Origin: Chloroflexota bacterium | Lineage (GTDB): Bacteria > Chloroflexota > Dehalococcoidia > SM23-28-2 > RBG-16-64-32 | Length of the DNA stretch: 17,030 bases | Assembly: GCA_022561095.1 (NCBI GenBank) | Contig: JADFRV010000030.1 | Span: 1 to 17,030 of the forward strand | Reading direction: 5' to 3' | Part shown: positions 5,198 to 15,536 of the stretch, one piece after another | How positions within the stretch are numbered: position 1 is the stretch's first letter | Layout: the number at the start of each line of letters is the position of its first letter | The notes under the pieces: model-generated | The model's input: only the letters and a program-made list of their open reading frames with translations | What the model was told of the DNA's origin: nothing | The model's database searches: none | Program-made: the position numbers and the translations under genes

Positions 5198-6385
5198 GTG
5201 AAGTCCTCAAGTGATTCGCTTCTGATTCGAGTCAAGGCGCGGCTGGTGCGGTGGAGGGTCGCGCTCCTGGCGAGCTCCGCGTTTGTGCTGCTGGCGCTGG
5301 GGGGAGTTGTGGGGGGTGGGTGGTACATCTCGGACCTGCTGAGGGCCGGAGCGCTGGAGCCGAACCGCGATCCCGATCAGCTGGACCTGCAGGTGGTTGC
5401 TCTGGAGAAGGGCGAGGTGACGCTGCGGGCGACGGAGAGGGCGAGCGAGGATGGCGACTGGACGAAAGATGGCATCTTCGGGTTGGAGTGGGCGGGGGGC
5501 TACGGACAGGTGGGCGCGATCCTGAGGATAGACGACGAGCAGGTGGTGCGTGAGTTCTCCGTCATACAGGGGGCGCCCGAAATCGGGGAGCCGGCGCGTC
5601 TGGACAGCTTCGCCTTTCCCGGCGATCCTGAGCAGGCGCATGGTATCGGCTTTGAGGAGGTGGTTATCGCCTCCGAACTGGGTGAGCTTCCCGCCTGGTT
5701 TGTGGATGGACCTCGGGACACCTGGGTCATCTTCGTGCACGGCAAGGGCGCCAACCGGCGGGAGGCGCTGCGTATGCTTCCCACAGTGGCCGGGTTGGGG
5801 TTTTCTTCTTTGGTCATCACCTACCGGAACGATGTGGAGGCGCCGGCGAGCGCGGACGGCTTCTACCGATACGGACAGACGGAGTGGAGAGACCTGGAGG
5901 CGGCGGCGGATTATGCGATCCAACATGGAGCCGATAAGTTGGTGCTGGTGGGCTACAGCATGGGTGGGGCGATCGCTACGAGCTTCCTCTACGAATCGCC
6001 GCTGGCGGAGCGGGTGGTGGGGGTGATCCTTGAGGCGCCGATGCTGGACTTCGGCGCGGTTTTTGATCGAGAGGCGGGGGAGCGAGGCCTGCCCGGGATC
6101 CTCACGACGGTCAGTAAGCTAATCGTGGGCTTCCGGTTCGATGTCGACTGGGGCGAGTTGAACTACCTGAAGCGGGCCGACGAGCTGGCCGTCCCCATCC
6201 TCCTGTTCCACGGCGACGCGGACCCCACGGTGCCCGTGACGACGAGCGACGCTCTGGCGGAAGCGCGGCCTGATATCGTGACCTATGTGCGTGCCGCGGG
6301 CGTGGGTCACGTCCGGAGCTGGAACGCGGGGCCCGCCGCCTACGAAGCGTCGGTGCGTGGCTTCCTGGAGCGGGTGGTGCGGTAG
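5198..6385 (+). CDS. membrane-anchored alpha/beta hydrolase
   Basis: The 395-residue protein begins with a short basic cytoplasmic end and one membrane anchor (about 21-43), followed by a roughly 120-residue region and an alpha/beta-hydrolase domain (about 155-392). The catalytic set is complete. Ser254 lies in GYSMGG, Asp342 in HGDADPTVP and His371 in GVGHVRSW, with VHGKG (180-184) at the oxyanion position. The topology puts the catalytic domain outside the cell. It resembles BAAT/DUF1100-like or dipeptidyl-peptidase-type serine esterases; the substrate is unknown. GTG 5198 is chosen over TTG 5105 because GGGAG lies 11 nt upstream and the promoter hexamers overlap the TTG. The stop lies 20 bp from the stop of ispG, which converges on it. 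Confidence 0.85.
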   Translation: MKSSSDSLLIRVKARLVRWRVALLASSAFVLLALGGVVGGGWYISDLLRAGALEPNRDPDQLDLQVVALEKGEVTLRATERASEDGDWTKDGIFGLEWAGGYGQVGAILRIDDEQVVREFSVIQGAPEIGEPARLDSFAFPGDPEQAHGIGFEEVVIASELGELPAWFVDGPRDTWVIFVHGKGANRREALRMLPTVAGLGFSSLVITYRNDVEAPASADGFYRYGQTEWRDLEAAADYAIQHGADKLVLVGYSMGGAIATSFLYESPLAERVVGVILEAPMLDFGAVFDREAGERGLPGILTTVSKLIVGFRFDVDWGELNYLKRADELAVPILLFHGDADPTVPVTTSDALAEARPDIVTYVRAAGVGHVRSWNAGPAAYEASVRGFLERVVR

Positions 6386-6405
6386 ATTAAGCGGGAAGGG
6401 CCGCG

Positions 6406-7604
<1,199 letters not shown>

Positions 7605-7608
<4 letters not shown>

Positions 7609-9017
7609 CTGAACAGGCTCTCCCCTCCGATGATGCGTTGGACATCGAGGACGGTGATGCCAACTGCTAGGCTAATGATAAGCGCCAGGCCCACTAGGTG
7701 CACTATCGCCTCCTTCTCGGGGGCGATCCTACGACCGCCGCGGATGATTTCCAAGAGAACGAACGCGATACGTCCGCCGTCCAGCATGGGTAGGGGCAGG
7801 ATGTTGATGATGCCGAGGTTGAAGGAGAGGAGGGCGGCCAGTTCCAGGAGGGCTATCCAGCCTGACTGGTCCACGATCTCGCCGGTGGCCTGGGCGATGC
7901 CCACGGGCCCGGCGAACTGGGGGCTGGAGCCGCCGCTGAACCAGGAGACGACCTCGTTCCGGAACAGGATCAGCGTATCGCCGTATTCGCTCAGGCCCTT
8001 GGGGACGGCCTCCCAGGGTGGGAAGCTCTCAGTCTCGATGAAGGCGGGGTTCCAGGTAGCGATGGTGATGCCGGTAGGGCCCTGGCCAATGCGCAGCTCC
8101 TGACCGGGCGTGAGCGCTTCCGGGTCGGGCAGGCCTGCGGCCAGCCGTACGGCCTCTCTGGTGACACCGAGGCGGAGGGCAACGAGGGCTACGGTGTCGG
8201 TGTCCTGTACTTCGTAGGCGATAGTGCCATCAGCGTCGGGGATGGTAAGCTGCTGGCCCTCGGTCAGCCGGAACTCGATATCGGCTGCTCGGAGCACGAT
8301 TTGCCGGGGGATGCCCAGTAAGCTGGAGACGGAGCTGACGGTATCGCCAGGCTCGACGGTATGGACGATATCGGGCGTGGACCAGCGGGCCTCCATGCGA
8401 TAGTCGATGAACGCCACTTCGCCGGTGTCTAGGACGCGGCGCACGGTCATCGTTATCGTCTCGCCCAGGTTGAGCCGGATCTGCCGCCCAACCTCGGCGG
8501 GGTTGCGTGTTTCGTTGCCGTTGACGGCGACGATAACGTCACCGGCGCGCAGGCCGATGGCCTCGTCCGGATCAAGGCCGTCCGGGAGGATCACCGGCTC
8601 CGCCTGCGATGCCGGCGCGTCTTGCACCACCGATGTAATCTGGGTGAGGCCCACGCTTACGTCGCGGGGGATGATGAAGATAGCGGCGAAGAGGAAGATT
8701 GGTAGGATGAAGTTCATGCCGGAGCCGGAGGCGAGGACGATGAGTCGGATCCAGCGGGGTTTGGAGGCGAGGCTCTGTGGGTCCGTGGGGTCTTCTTCGC
8801 CAAGGAGGCGCACGAAGCCGCCCAGGGGCAGCAAGTTGATGGAGTATATGGTATCGCGCCAGGTGAAGCCCCATACGCGGGGTGGGTAGCCGATGCCGGC
8901 CTCCAGTACCTTGACTCCGGTGAGTTTGGCGGTGAAGTAGTGACCGAGCTCGTGGATGACGATGAGAGCTATGAGGATGCCGACGAAGGGGAGGATTGTC
9001 TGGAAGAGGATGTCCAT
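7605..9017 (-). CDS. rseP: RseP-like M50 site-2 protease with two LysM-like repeats
   Basis: This 470-residue intramembrane zinc metalloprotease has HELGH at 22-26 in the first helix and the LDG partner motif at 412-414 (NILPLPMLDGGR). A PDZ domain lies at about 118-212. Unlike the usual compact form, two LysM-like repeats sit between the PDZ and the second catalytic half. Repeat 1 (about 219-260) reads HTVEPGDTV...LTEGQQLTIP. Repeat 2 (about 268-311) reads YEVQDTDTV...LTPGQELRIG. These face the extracytoplasmic side and could bind peptidoglycan or another glycan. The family cleaves anti-sigma factors or leftover signal peptides within the membrane. ATG 9017 gives the canonical N-terminus ending in the HExxH helix, but no strong ribosome site is seen. 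The stop overlaps the ispG start by 4 nt. Confidence 0.93.
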
Positions 9018-9030
9018 TAAGCTAAGCTGC

Positions 9031-9054
9031 CTCTAGGTATTTCTGTACTCTAGG
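9031..9054. repeat. 7-bp direct repeat upstream of rseP
   Basis: CTCTAGG occurs at 9031-9037 and 9048-9054, a 17-bp period, within an unusually A+T-rich patch of the 106-bp gap between dxr and rseP. This is the largest gap within the cluster. It might be a regulator site or an internal promoter region, but no good -35/-10 pair was found; TAGAAT on the minus strand about 90 bp upstream of rseP has no -35 partner. Confidence 0.3.
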
Positions 9055-9123
9055 CTAAAACCCAGGGGATGGGCCGGTTCGAGTGGAGGTTGTGCGGTGT
9101 CGGTACTTATTCTAGTTAACATG

Positions 9124-10281
9124 CTATGTTTTGGCTTTGACCCAGTCCTCGGCCCAGGCGCGGGCTGAGGCGTCGGCGGCGAGGATGTCGTCGAGAGAGG
9201 GGTTGGCAGGACCGGTGTGGGCGGCGAGGGCGCCTTCGATGACGTGGGCGATGTCTGTGAAGCCGAGGTGGCCGGCCAGGAAGTGCTGAACGGCGATCTC
9301 ATCGGCGGCGCAGAGGACGGCGGGGAAGGCGCCGCCGTTGCGGCCCGCTTCCAGCGCCAGGCTGAGGCAGGGGTAGCGTCTCATATCAGGTGTCCCGAAG
9401 TTCAAGGTGCCGATGCGCCTCAGGTCCAGACGGGGCACGGCGGTGCCGGGCACGCGCTCCGGGTAGGTGAGGGCACACTGAATAGGTAGACGCATATCGG
9501 GTACGCCCAGTTGCGCCTTTACTGAGCCATCCCGGAACATGACCAGAGAGTGGACGATGCTTTCACGGTGCAGGATTACGTCTATGCGGTCGAGGGGCAC
9601 ATCGAACAGCCAGCGGGCCTCGATGCACTCCAGCCCCTTGTTGAGGAGGGTGGCGCTATCTACGGTGATCTTCTGGCCCATCTGCCAGTTGGGGTGTCGC
9701 AACGCCTGCTCCGCGGTTACCCGGTGCAGCTCTTCGGGCGGCGTGTCGCGGAAGGGGCCGCCGGAGGCGGTGAGGACGATGCGCTCAACGCTATCGGGGT
9801 GCTCGCCCCAGAGGCACTGCCAGATGGCGGAGTGTTCGCTGTCGATGGGCCGCAGTTGGGCGCTGTGGCGCTTCGCCTCGGCGGTAAGGAGCTGGCCGGC
9901 CATGACCAGCACCTCTTTGTTGGCCAGGGCCACGGCCTTGCCGGCGCGCAGGGCGGCGAGGGTGGGGCTAAGGCCGGTGATGCCCAGCGTGGCCGTCACG
10001 ACCACGTCCGTGTCCGGGTGGGCGGCCATCTCTTCCATGCCGGCCCAACGGGCGGAGACGCGGCCGCGAACGTATTCGCTGTCGCGGTCGCAGTAGATGA
10101 GACGGGGCCTGAACTCGCGGGCCTGCTCCTCCAGGAGGGTGACGTTTCCGCCGGCGGCGAGGCCGATGACGTTGAAGTGTTTGGGGAGGGAGCGGACCAC
10201 ATCCAGGGTCTGGCGACCGATAGAGCCCGTGGAGCCGAGGACGACGAGGCCAATGCGGCGGCCCGTCACAGGATTATCCAT
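9124..10281 (-). CDS. dxr: 1-deoxy-D-xylulose 5-phosphate reductoisomerase
   Basis: Dxr converts 1-deoxy-D-xylulose 5-phosphate to 2-C-methyl-erythritol 4-phosphate with NADPH, the committed step of the MEP pathway. The 385-residue length is normal. The N-terminal Rossmann motif is GSTGSIG (16-22), and ALANKEVLVMAG lies at 118-129. Metal ligands Asp147 and Glu149 lie in PIDSEHSAIWQCL, and Glu218 lies in NKGLECIEARWLF. The flexible active-site loop is present as HPNWQMGQKITVDSATL (196-212). ATG 10281 overlaps the end of cdsA by 16 bp, which suggests coupled translation. A gap of 106 bp follows before rseP. Confidence 0.97.
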   Translation of the reverse strand: MDNPVTGRRIGLVVLGSTGSIGRQTLDVVRSLPKHFNVIGLAAGGNVTLLEEQAREFRPRLIYCDRDSEYVRGRVSARWAGMEEMAAHPDTDVVVTATLGITGLSPTLAALRAGKAVALANKEVLVMAGQLLTAEAKRHSAQLRPIDSEHSAIWQCLWGEHPDSVERIVLTASGGPFRDTPPEELHRVTAEQALRHPNWQMGQKITVDSATLLNKGLECIEARWLFDVPLDRIDVILHRESIVHSLVMFRDGSVKAQLGVPDMRLPIQCALTYPERVPGTAVPRLDLRRIGTLNFGTPDMRRYPCLSLALEAGRNGGAFPAVLCAADEIAVQHFLAGHLGFTDIAHVIEGALAAHTGPANPSLDDILAADASARAWAEDWVKAKT

Positions 10282-11084
10282 GTCAGATAGTAGTATACCA
10301 AAGGCGCCGTAAACAGAACGCTGTCCAGGCGGTCCAGGAGGCCGCCGTGGCCGGGTATGGCGTGGGAGGCGTCTTTAAGGCCGGCGCCGCGCTTGATGAG
10401 CGATTCGGCCAGGTCGCCGAGCTGGGCGAAGGCGGGGAGGAGGAAGGCGAGGGGGATGATCTCCAGGCCGGCGCCGGCGTCCAGCGCCCAGTTGAGGATG
10501 AGGACGGTGGCGAGGCCGGCCGCGAACCCGGCCAGGGAGCCCTCAAGCGTCTTGCCGGGGCTGATGGAGGGCGCGATCTTGGTACGGCCGATGAGGCGGC
10601 CCACGAAGTAGGCGGAGGTGTCCGTGGCGAAGGTGGCGAGCAGGGCCAGCAGGACCCAGTCTTCGCCGTTGGCGGCGTCACGCAGCAGGATCAGGTGGGA
10701 CCCGAGGAAGCCGACGTACATGAGACCACCGAGCATCCAGAGCCAGTCACGCAGGCCGGTCTCGGCCTCCCCGCGGAGGATGATGGGGAGGAAGGGGAGG
10801 AGGACGAGGAGGGCGAGGGCGCGCGTCCACCAGTCGAAGCCGTTGTCGGCGGCGGCGACGAGGAGGGCGACGCCGGCGGCGCCGATGAGGGCGAGCGGGC
10901 GCTGGTGTAGGAGGTGGTGTGTCCGGCTGCCGGCAGACGTTGGGTCAGTGGCGGCGTAGAACTCCAGGGCGGCGACGGTCAGGAGGAAGCCAGCGACGAT
11001 GGTGAATAGGGGGCCGCCGAGCAGGGTGAGGCCGACGATTACGGGTATGCCGACGATAGAGACGGCGACCCGCTGAGGGAGCAT
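10266..11084 (-). CDS. cdsA: phosphatidate cytidylyltransferase
   Basis: CdsA makes CDP-diacylglycerol from phosphatidic acid and CTP, the branch point for phospholipid synthesis. The 272-residue protein is strongly hydrophobic, with about eight membrane segments. It carries the family signature at 228-254 (SLIKRGAGLKD...PGHGGLLDRLD), along with FATDTSAYFVGR (152-163) and SPGKTLEGSLAG (175-186). ATG 11084 overlaps the uppS stop by one base (TGATG), a common coupling arrangement. The gene's end overlaps dxr by 16 bp. The position beside uppS is conserved in many bacteria and links phospholipid and carrier-lipid synthesis. Confidence 0.97.
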   Translation of the reverse strand: MLPQRVAVSIVGIPVIVGLTLLGGPLFTIVAGFLLTVAALEFYAATDPTSAGSRTHHLLHQRPLALIGAAGVALLVAAADNGFDWWTRALALLVLLPFLPIILRGEAETGLRDWLWMLGGLMYVGFLGSHLILLRDAANGEDWVLLALLATFATDTSAYFVGRLIGRTKIAPSISPGKTLEGSLAGFAAGLATVLILNWALDAGAGLEIIPLAFLLPAFAQLGDLAESLIKRGAGLKDASHAIPGHGGLLDRLDSVLFTAPLVYYYLTWIIL

Positions 11085-11923
11085 CAGCGTTGGGTGTTGT
11101 TACGCCCCAGAGAGCGCCGGCCGTTGGGGCGGGCGCCGTTCCTTCCGTTAGCCGGTGCTGGGTAATCGACTTCCGCCGGCAGGAGGCCGCCGAAGCGGCG
11201 CTTGCGCTGGCTGTAGGCGAGCAGCGCCTCGTCGATCTCATCGATATCGAAGTCCGGCCAGTGGACGGGTGTAGAGACGAATTCGGCGTAAGCGCCTTGC
11301 CAGAGGAGGAAGTTGGATAGGCGCATCTCGCCGGCGGTACGGATGATGAGGTCCGGATCGGGGACTGTCACGGTGTACAGGTAGTGTTTAAAAAGGCGCT
11401 CGTTTATCTGGTCGGGGTGCACGCCTTCGCTGACGATGCGGCGGACGGCCTCCAGGATTTCGGCGCGGCCGCCATAGTTGAAGGCGATGGTGAGAGTCAT
11501 ACGGTCGTTGTCCTTGGTGAGGTCGATTGCGTCCAGGATCTGCTGCTGGAGTCTGGGGTCTAGCGCGTCCAGGCGGCCGATGTGGAGAAGGCGGATGCCG
11601 TTTTTGTGGAAGTGTTTGATCTCGCGTTTGATGACGCGGGAGAGGATTGACATAAGGCCGCGGATCTCGCGCTTGGGTCGGTTCCAGTTCTCGGTGGAGA
11701 AGGCGTAGAGGGTGAGGTAGTGGACGCCGTAGTCAGCGAAGCGTTCGATAACGCGGCGGAGGTTCTCCGTGCCGGCGCGGTGTCCCGCCAGGCGGGGGAG
11801 GCCGTGGTTGGTGGCCCAGCGGCCGTTGCCGTCCATGATGACGCCTACGTGAGCCGGCACCTGGGATAGGGTGAGCGGCGGTGGGGGCGGGGCCTTCTTG
11901 GGGGCGCGGATGGCGATGACCAT
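11084..11923 (-). CDS. uppS: undecaprenyl diphosphate synthase (cis-prenyltransferase)
   Basis: UppS extends farnesyl diphosphate with isopentenyl diphosphate in cis to make the carrier lipid for peptidoglycan. Motifs in the 279-residue product are VIMDGNGRWA (28-37, catalytic Asp31), LAGHRAG (45-51), AFSTENWNRP (74-83), FNYGGR (148-153) and IRTAGEMRLSNFLLWQ (194-209). The last 25 residues are a basic, Arg/Asn/Gly-rich tail not needed by the family. ATG 11923 is preferred because GGTGA lies 8 nt upstream. GTG 11935 would add four residues and has no ribosome site. The stop overlaps the cdsA start by one base. Dxr and IspG of the same cluster supply its substrates. Confidence 0.95.
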   Translation of the reverse strand: MVIAIRAPKKAPPPPPLTLSQVPAHVGVIMDGNGRWATNHGLPRLAGHRAGTENLRRVIERFADYGVHYLTLYAFSTENWNRPKREIRGLMSILSRVIKREIKHFHKNGIRLLHIGRLDALDPRLQQQILDAIDLTKDNDRMTLTIAFNYGGRAEILEAVRRIVSEGVHPDQINERLFKHYLYTVTVPDPDLIIRTAGEMRLSNFLLWQGAYAEFVSTPVHWPDFDIDEIDEALLAYSQRKRRFGGLLPAEVDYPAPANGRNGARPNGRRSLGRNNTQR

Positions 11924-11980
11924 GGTTATCGTCACCAGTATAGAACGCTCAAGGCGCGGAACGGTTGCCGGGCGCGAGCG

Positions 11981-12538
11981 TCAGACGGCGAGAACCTCCT
12001 CCTCTTTCTCGTGGCCTACCTTGTCGATCTGTTTGACCTGGTCGTCGGTGAGTTTCTGGAGTTCGGTTTCGGCACGATGGAGGTCGTCCTGGGAGATCTC
12101 GTGGTCGTGCTCCAGGCGGCGGATATGGTCATGGCAGTCGCGGCGGATGTTGCGTACGGCGACGCGGGCGTCCTCGACGCGTTTTCGGACTTGCTTGGCT
12201 ATTTCGCGTCGACGCTCCTCTGTGAGCTGGGGGATTGCCAGGCGGATGACGGTGCCGTCGTTGCTGGGATTGAGGCCGATGTCCGATTTGAGGATGGCCT
12301 TTTCGACGGCGCCGATGGAGCCGCGGTCCCAGGGCTGAATGACGATAAGGCGGGCTTCCGGCGTGCTGATGGTGGCGAGCTGGTTGAGGGGTGTTGGGGT
12401 GCCGTAGTAGTCCACCTGGAGGTGCTCTACGATGGCGGGGCTGGCGCGGCCGGTTCGGATGGTGGCCAGGTCTCGCTGGAGGGCGTCCGCGGTCTTCTCC
12501 ATGCGGTCAGCGGCGTCGAGAAGCTCGTCGTCGATCAT
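11981..12538 (-). CDS. frr: ribosome recycling factor
   Basis: The ribosome recycling factor splits post-termination ribosomes together with EF-G. The 185-residue length is standard. The N-terminal helix carries RDLATIRTGRASPAIVEHL (22-40), followed by the domain II beta region with DYYGTPTPLNQLATIS and the C-terminal long helices rich in Arg/Lys/Glu (LTEERRREIAKQVRKRVEDARVAVRNIRRD lies near 104-133). ATG 12538 lies 4 nt after the pyrH stop. The sequence GAGGTGA overlapping that stop serves as ribosome site. The gap to uppS, about 57 nt, is the second largest in the cluster. Confidence 0.97.
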   Translation of the reverse strand: MIDDELLDAADRMEKTADALQRDLATIRTGRASPAIVEHLQVDYYGTPTPLNQLATISTPEARLIVIQPWDRGSIGAVEKAILKSDIGLNPSNDGTVIRLAIPQLTEERRREIAKQVRKRVEDARVAVRNIRRDCHDHIRRLEHDHEISQDDLHRAETELQKLTDDQVKQIDKVGHEKEEEVLAV

Positions 12539-12542
12539 GGCG

Positions 12543-13310
12543 TCACCTCGATGGCTTGGCCGGCTCTGAGGCGTCCTCCAGTACGGTGTCCAGGTCGCCT
12601 ATGGTGGTGCCGTCGTCCTTGCCGGAGGCGGCGAGCTCGATACTGCGGGGCATGCGCAGATTGAAGACGACGATGGGGAGGGAATTCTCCATGCAGAGGG
12701 AGAGGGCGGTGGAGTCCATGACCTGAAGCCGGCGGTTGAGGGCGTCCAGGTAGCTGAGGGTGCGGAACTTCCGCGCGGAGGGGTCTTTCGCGGGGTCGGC
12801 TTCAAAGACGCCGTTGACGTCCTTCTTGGCCATGAGGAGGACATCGGCGTCGAGCTCGATGGCGCGGAGGGCGGCGGCGGTGTCGGTGGTCATGTAGGGG
12901 TTGCCGGTGCCGGCGGCGAAGATGACTAGGCGGCCCTTCTCCAGGTGGCGAATGGCGCGGCGGCTGATATAGGGCTCGGCGACGGAGGTGACGGCGATGG
13001 CGCTCTGAGTGCGGACGGTGAGGCCGTTGCGCTCCAGGGCGTCCTGAAGGGTGATGGCGTTGATGATGGTGGCGAGCATGCCGGCGTAGTCAGCGGTGGC
13101 GCGGTCCATGCCGGCGGCAGCAGCGGCGGCGCCGCGGTAGATGTTGCCGCCACCGACGACGATGCCCACCTGGATGCCCATGTCCTGGACGGCCTTGAGC
13201 TGGCCGGCGATGGTGTTGAGCATGGCGGAGTCTATGCCGTAGGGGAGGTCGCCCATGAGGGCTTCGCCGCTGAGCTTGAGGAGGACGCGTTTGGTTGCGT
13301 CTTCCGTCAT
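12543..13310 (-). CDS. pyrH: UMP kinase
   Basis: PyrH phosphorylates UMP to UDP with ATP and is a hexameric amino-acid-kinase-fold enzyme of the cytoplasm. In the 255-residue product, LLKLSGEAL (10-18) is the N-terminal phosphate-binding strand, VVGGGNIYRG (51-60) binds UMP phosphate, and GTGNPYMTTD (134-143) is the nucleotide-binding loop. The segment LLMAKKDVNGVFEADP (158-173) is also conserved. The last 15 residues or so are a variable tail. ATG 13310 is 3 nt after the tsf stop. The order rpsB-tsf-pyrH-frr is conserved across many bacteria. Confidence 0.97.
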   Translation of the reverse strand: MTEDATKRVLLKLSGEALMGDLPYGIDSAMLNTIAGQLKAVQDMGIQVGIVVGGGNIYRGAAAAAAGMDRATADYAGMLATIINAITLQDALERNGLTVRTQSAIAVTSVAEPYISRRAIRHLEKGRLVIFAAGTGNPYMTTDTAAALRAIELDADVLLMAKKDVNGVFEADPAKDPSARKFRTLSYLDALNRRLQVMDSTALSLCMENSLPIVVFNLRMPRSIELAASGKDDGTTIGDLDTVLEDASEPAKPSR

Positions 13311-13313
13311 CTG

Positions 13314-13817
13314 TCAGCGCCCCAGCTCGAAGCGGGCGAAGCGGCGGATGCGGATGTTTTCGCCCGTCCTGCGGATCGTTTCCTTCACCATGTCAGCGAC
13401 GGTCATGGATTCGTCGCGGACGAAGGGCTGGAGGAGGAGGCAGAGCTCTTTGGCGTCTCCTTCCGTGCCCTTGGGGATGTCCTCAGAGGCGACGTAGGTG
13501 GGGTTGGTGGCCGCGACATGGAGGGCGATGTTCTGGGCGAGCTTGGTGAAGTCCTCGGTACGGGCTACGAAATCGGTCTCGCAGTTGATCTCGACGAGGG
13601 CGCCCAGGCGGCCGTCGTGGTGGACGTAGGTCTGGACGAGCCCCTCCGCGGTGGCGCGCTCGGCCTTTTTGGCGGCCATTGCGATCCCTTTCTTGCGGAG
13701 GATGTCTTTGGCCTTGTCGAAGTCGCCGCCGGCCTCCTCGAGGGCGCTCTTGCAGTCCAGGATGCCTGCGCCGGTCAGTTCGCGCAGTTCCTTGACGGCC
13801 GCGGGAGAGACGGGCAC
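13314..13817 (-). CDS. tsf: elongation factor Ts, short form
   Basis: EF-Ts exchanges nucleotide on EF-Tu. This 167-residue protein is the short form found in several phyla; E. coli EF-Ts is about 280 residues. It has the UBA-like N-domain with LRELTGAGILDCKSALEEAG (11-30), then the core motif INCETDFVART (77-87, TDFV), which contacts EF-Tu. The C-terminus ends RIRRFARFELGR. GTG 13817 is chosen because GGAG lies 9 nt upstream and homology begins at once (PVSPAAVKELRELTG). As written, the frame runs upstream without a stop into a mis-framed rpsB tail, so an uncorrected gene caller would report one fused protein. Confidence 0.95.
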   Translation of the reverse strand: MPVSPAAVKELRELTGAGILDCKSALEEAGGDFDKAKDILRKKGIAMAAKKAERATAEGLVQTYVHHDGRLGALVEINCETDFVARTEDFTKLAQNIALHVAATNPTYVASEDIPKGTEGDAKELCLLLQPFVRDESMTVADMVKETIRRTGENIRIRRFARFELGR

Positions 13818-13827
13818 GGTGGTCTCC

Positions 13828-14918
<1,091 letters not shown>

Positions 14919-14955
14919 ACAGGTCTCCTTTTATTCGGGGAAGTGTCCGCAGGCG

Positions 14956-14984
14956 AGTATATCAGAGCGGTAAGAGACGAACAA
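14956..14984 (-). promoter_or_regulatory. promoter of the rpsB operon
   Basis: On the minus strand TTGTTC (14984-14979) is followed after 17 bp by TATACT (14961-14956), which matches 5 of 6 positions of TATAAT. A start near 14949 gives a leader of about 30 nt before TTG 14918, with AAGGAG as ribosome site. The leader seems too short to hold the S2 autoregulatory structure known upstream of rpsB in proteobacteria. The -35 is weak and the -10 is strong. Confidence 0.6.
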
Positions 14985-15030
14985 GGAATGAGTGGGTCCT
15001 GGGAGTGGGACGCCAGGCCTGCCCTTACTG

Positions 15031-15059
15031 TTGCGTGAGGGTGAGGTTCCTGCTATATT
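15031..15059 (+). promoter_or_regulatory. promoter of the FmdB-type gene
   Basis: TTGCGT (15031-15036) is followed after 17 bp by TATATT (15054-15059), a 5 of 6 match to TATAAT. A start near 15066 would give a leader of about 50 nt. This promoter is divergent from the rpsB promoter, with about 46 bp between the two -35 hexamers. Confidence 0.6.
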
Positions 15060-15069
15060 CATGTTCGGA

Positions 15070-15090
15070 AGCTGCCCTAAAAGGGCGGCT
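15070..15090 (+). other. hairpin in the FmdB-gene leader
   Basis: AGCTGCCC (15070-15077) and GGGCGGCT (15083-15090) pair over 8 positions, one of them T-G, around the loop TAAAA. It sits at the 5' end of the predicted transcript and ends 10 nt before the GGGAGG ribosome site. Only three T residues follow (15090-15092), so it is a doubtful terminator and more likely a stabilising or attenuating structure. Confidence 0.4.
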
Positions 15091-15116
15091 TTCCATACAC
15101 GGGAGGTGGATGTAAG

Positions 15117-15431
15117 TTGCCGATATACGAGTACCGATGCTCCAAAGGACACGAGTATGAGCGCGCCGAAGGTTTCGACGCGCCTACGGAGCAGAGGTGC
15201 CCGAAGTGCGGCGGCTCATCGCGACGGGTTATCAGCCTGCCGGCGGTGATCTTCAAGGGCTCCGGCTTCTACAGCACGGATAACCGCAAGGGGCAGGCGG
15301 GCGACAACGGCGGCTCCGGTAGCGGCGCGTCTGATGACCATGGGAAATCGCACGATGGGGGCGAGTCGAAGGGGTCGAAGGAGCCGAAGGAGCCGAAGGA
15401 GTCGAAGGCGGAGGCTACGACAGCGGACTGA
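15117..15431 (+). CDS. FmdB-family zinc-ribbon protein
   Basis: The 104-residue protein starts with the hallmark MPIYEYRC of FmdB-type putative regulatory proteins. This fixes TTG 15117 as the start, with GGGAGG (15101-15106) 10 nt upstream. The zinc ribbon uses Cys8 and a CPKCGG pair (Cys28, Cys31). The usual second N-terminal cysteine is missing, and His12 in CSKGHEYE may be the fourth ligand. The motif VISLPAVIFKGSGFYSTD (38-55) is typical. The C-terminal half is low complexity: Gly/Ser/Asp-rich (60-84), then Lys/Glu/Pro/Ser repeats (85-98). The function of the family is poorly known; proposed roles are regulatory. The gene has its own promoter and terminator, so it appears monocistronic. 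A soluble cytoplasmic protein is expected. Confidence 0.88.
   Translation: MPIYEYRCSKGHEYERAEGFDAPTEQRCPKCGGSSRRVISLPAVIFKGSGFYSTDNRKGQAGDNGGSGSGASDDHGKSHDGGESKGSKEPKEPKESKAEATTAD
15366..15410 (+). repeat. 9-bp tandem repeat in the FmdB tail
   Basis: Five consecutive 9-bp units of the form (T/C)CGAAGG(A/G/C)G run from 15366 to 15410. They encode the alternating Lys/Glu/Pro/Ser tail. Copies differ by one or two bases. Such short repeats can change copy number by slippage without changing frame. Confidence 0.65.
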
Positions 15432-15450
15432 GCGCTTGTGCCGCCGATAG

Positions 15451-15482
15451 CGCCGCCCTCTATGGGGGCGGCGATTTTGTTT
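15451..15482 (+). terminator. Rho-independent terminator after the FmdB-type gene
   Basis: CGCCGCCC (15451-15458) and GGGCGGCG (15466-15473) form a perfect 8-bp G+C stem with a 7-nt loop, followed by ATTTTGTTT (15474-15482). This is a standard intrinsic terminator, 20 bp beyond the stop codon. It separates the gene from dtd downstream. Confidence 0.85.
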
Positions 15483-15536
15483 CTGGGAAAGGGGAAAGGC
15501 TTTACGCCAGCCTGAGAGCTGGGGCATGATTCTGGC

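Noticed and set aside
11938..11943. TATACT on the minus strand just before uppS as a promoter
   Set aside because: No -35 hexamer lies 16-18 bp upstream, and a start from it would leave almost no leader before the ATG.
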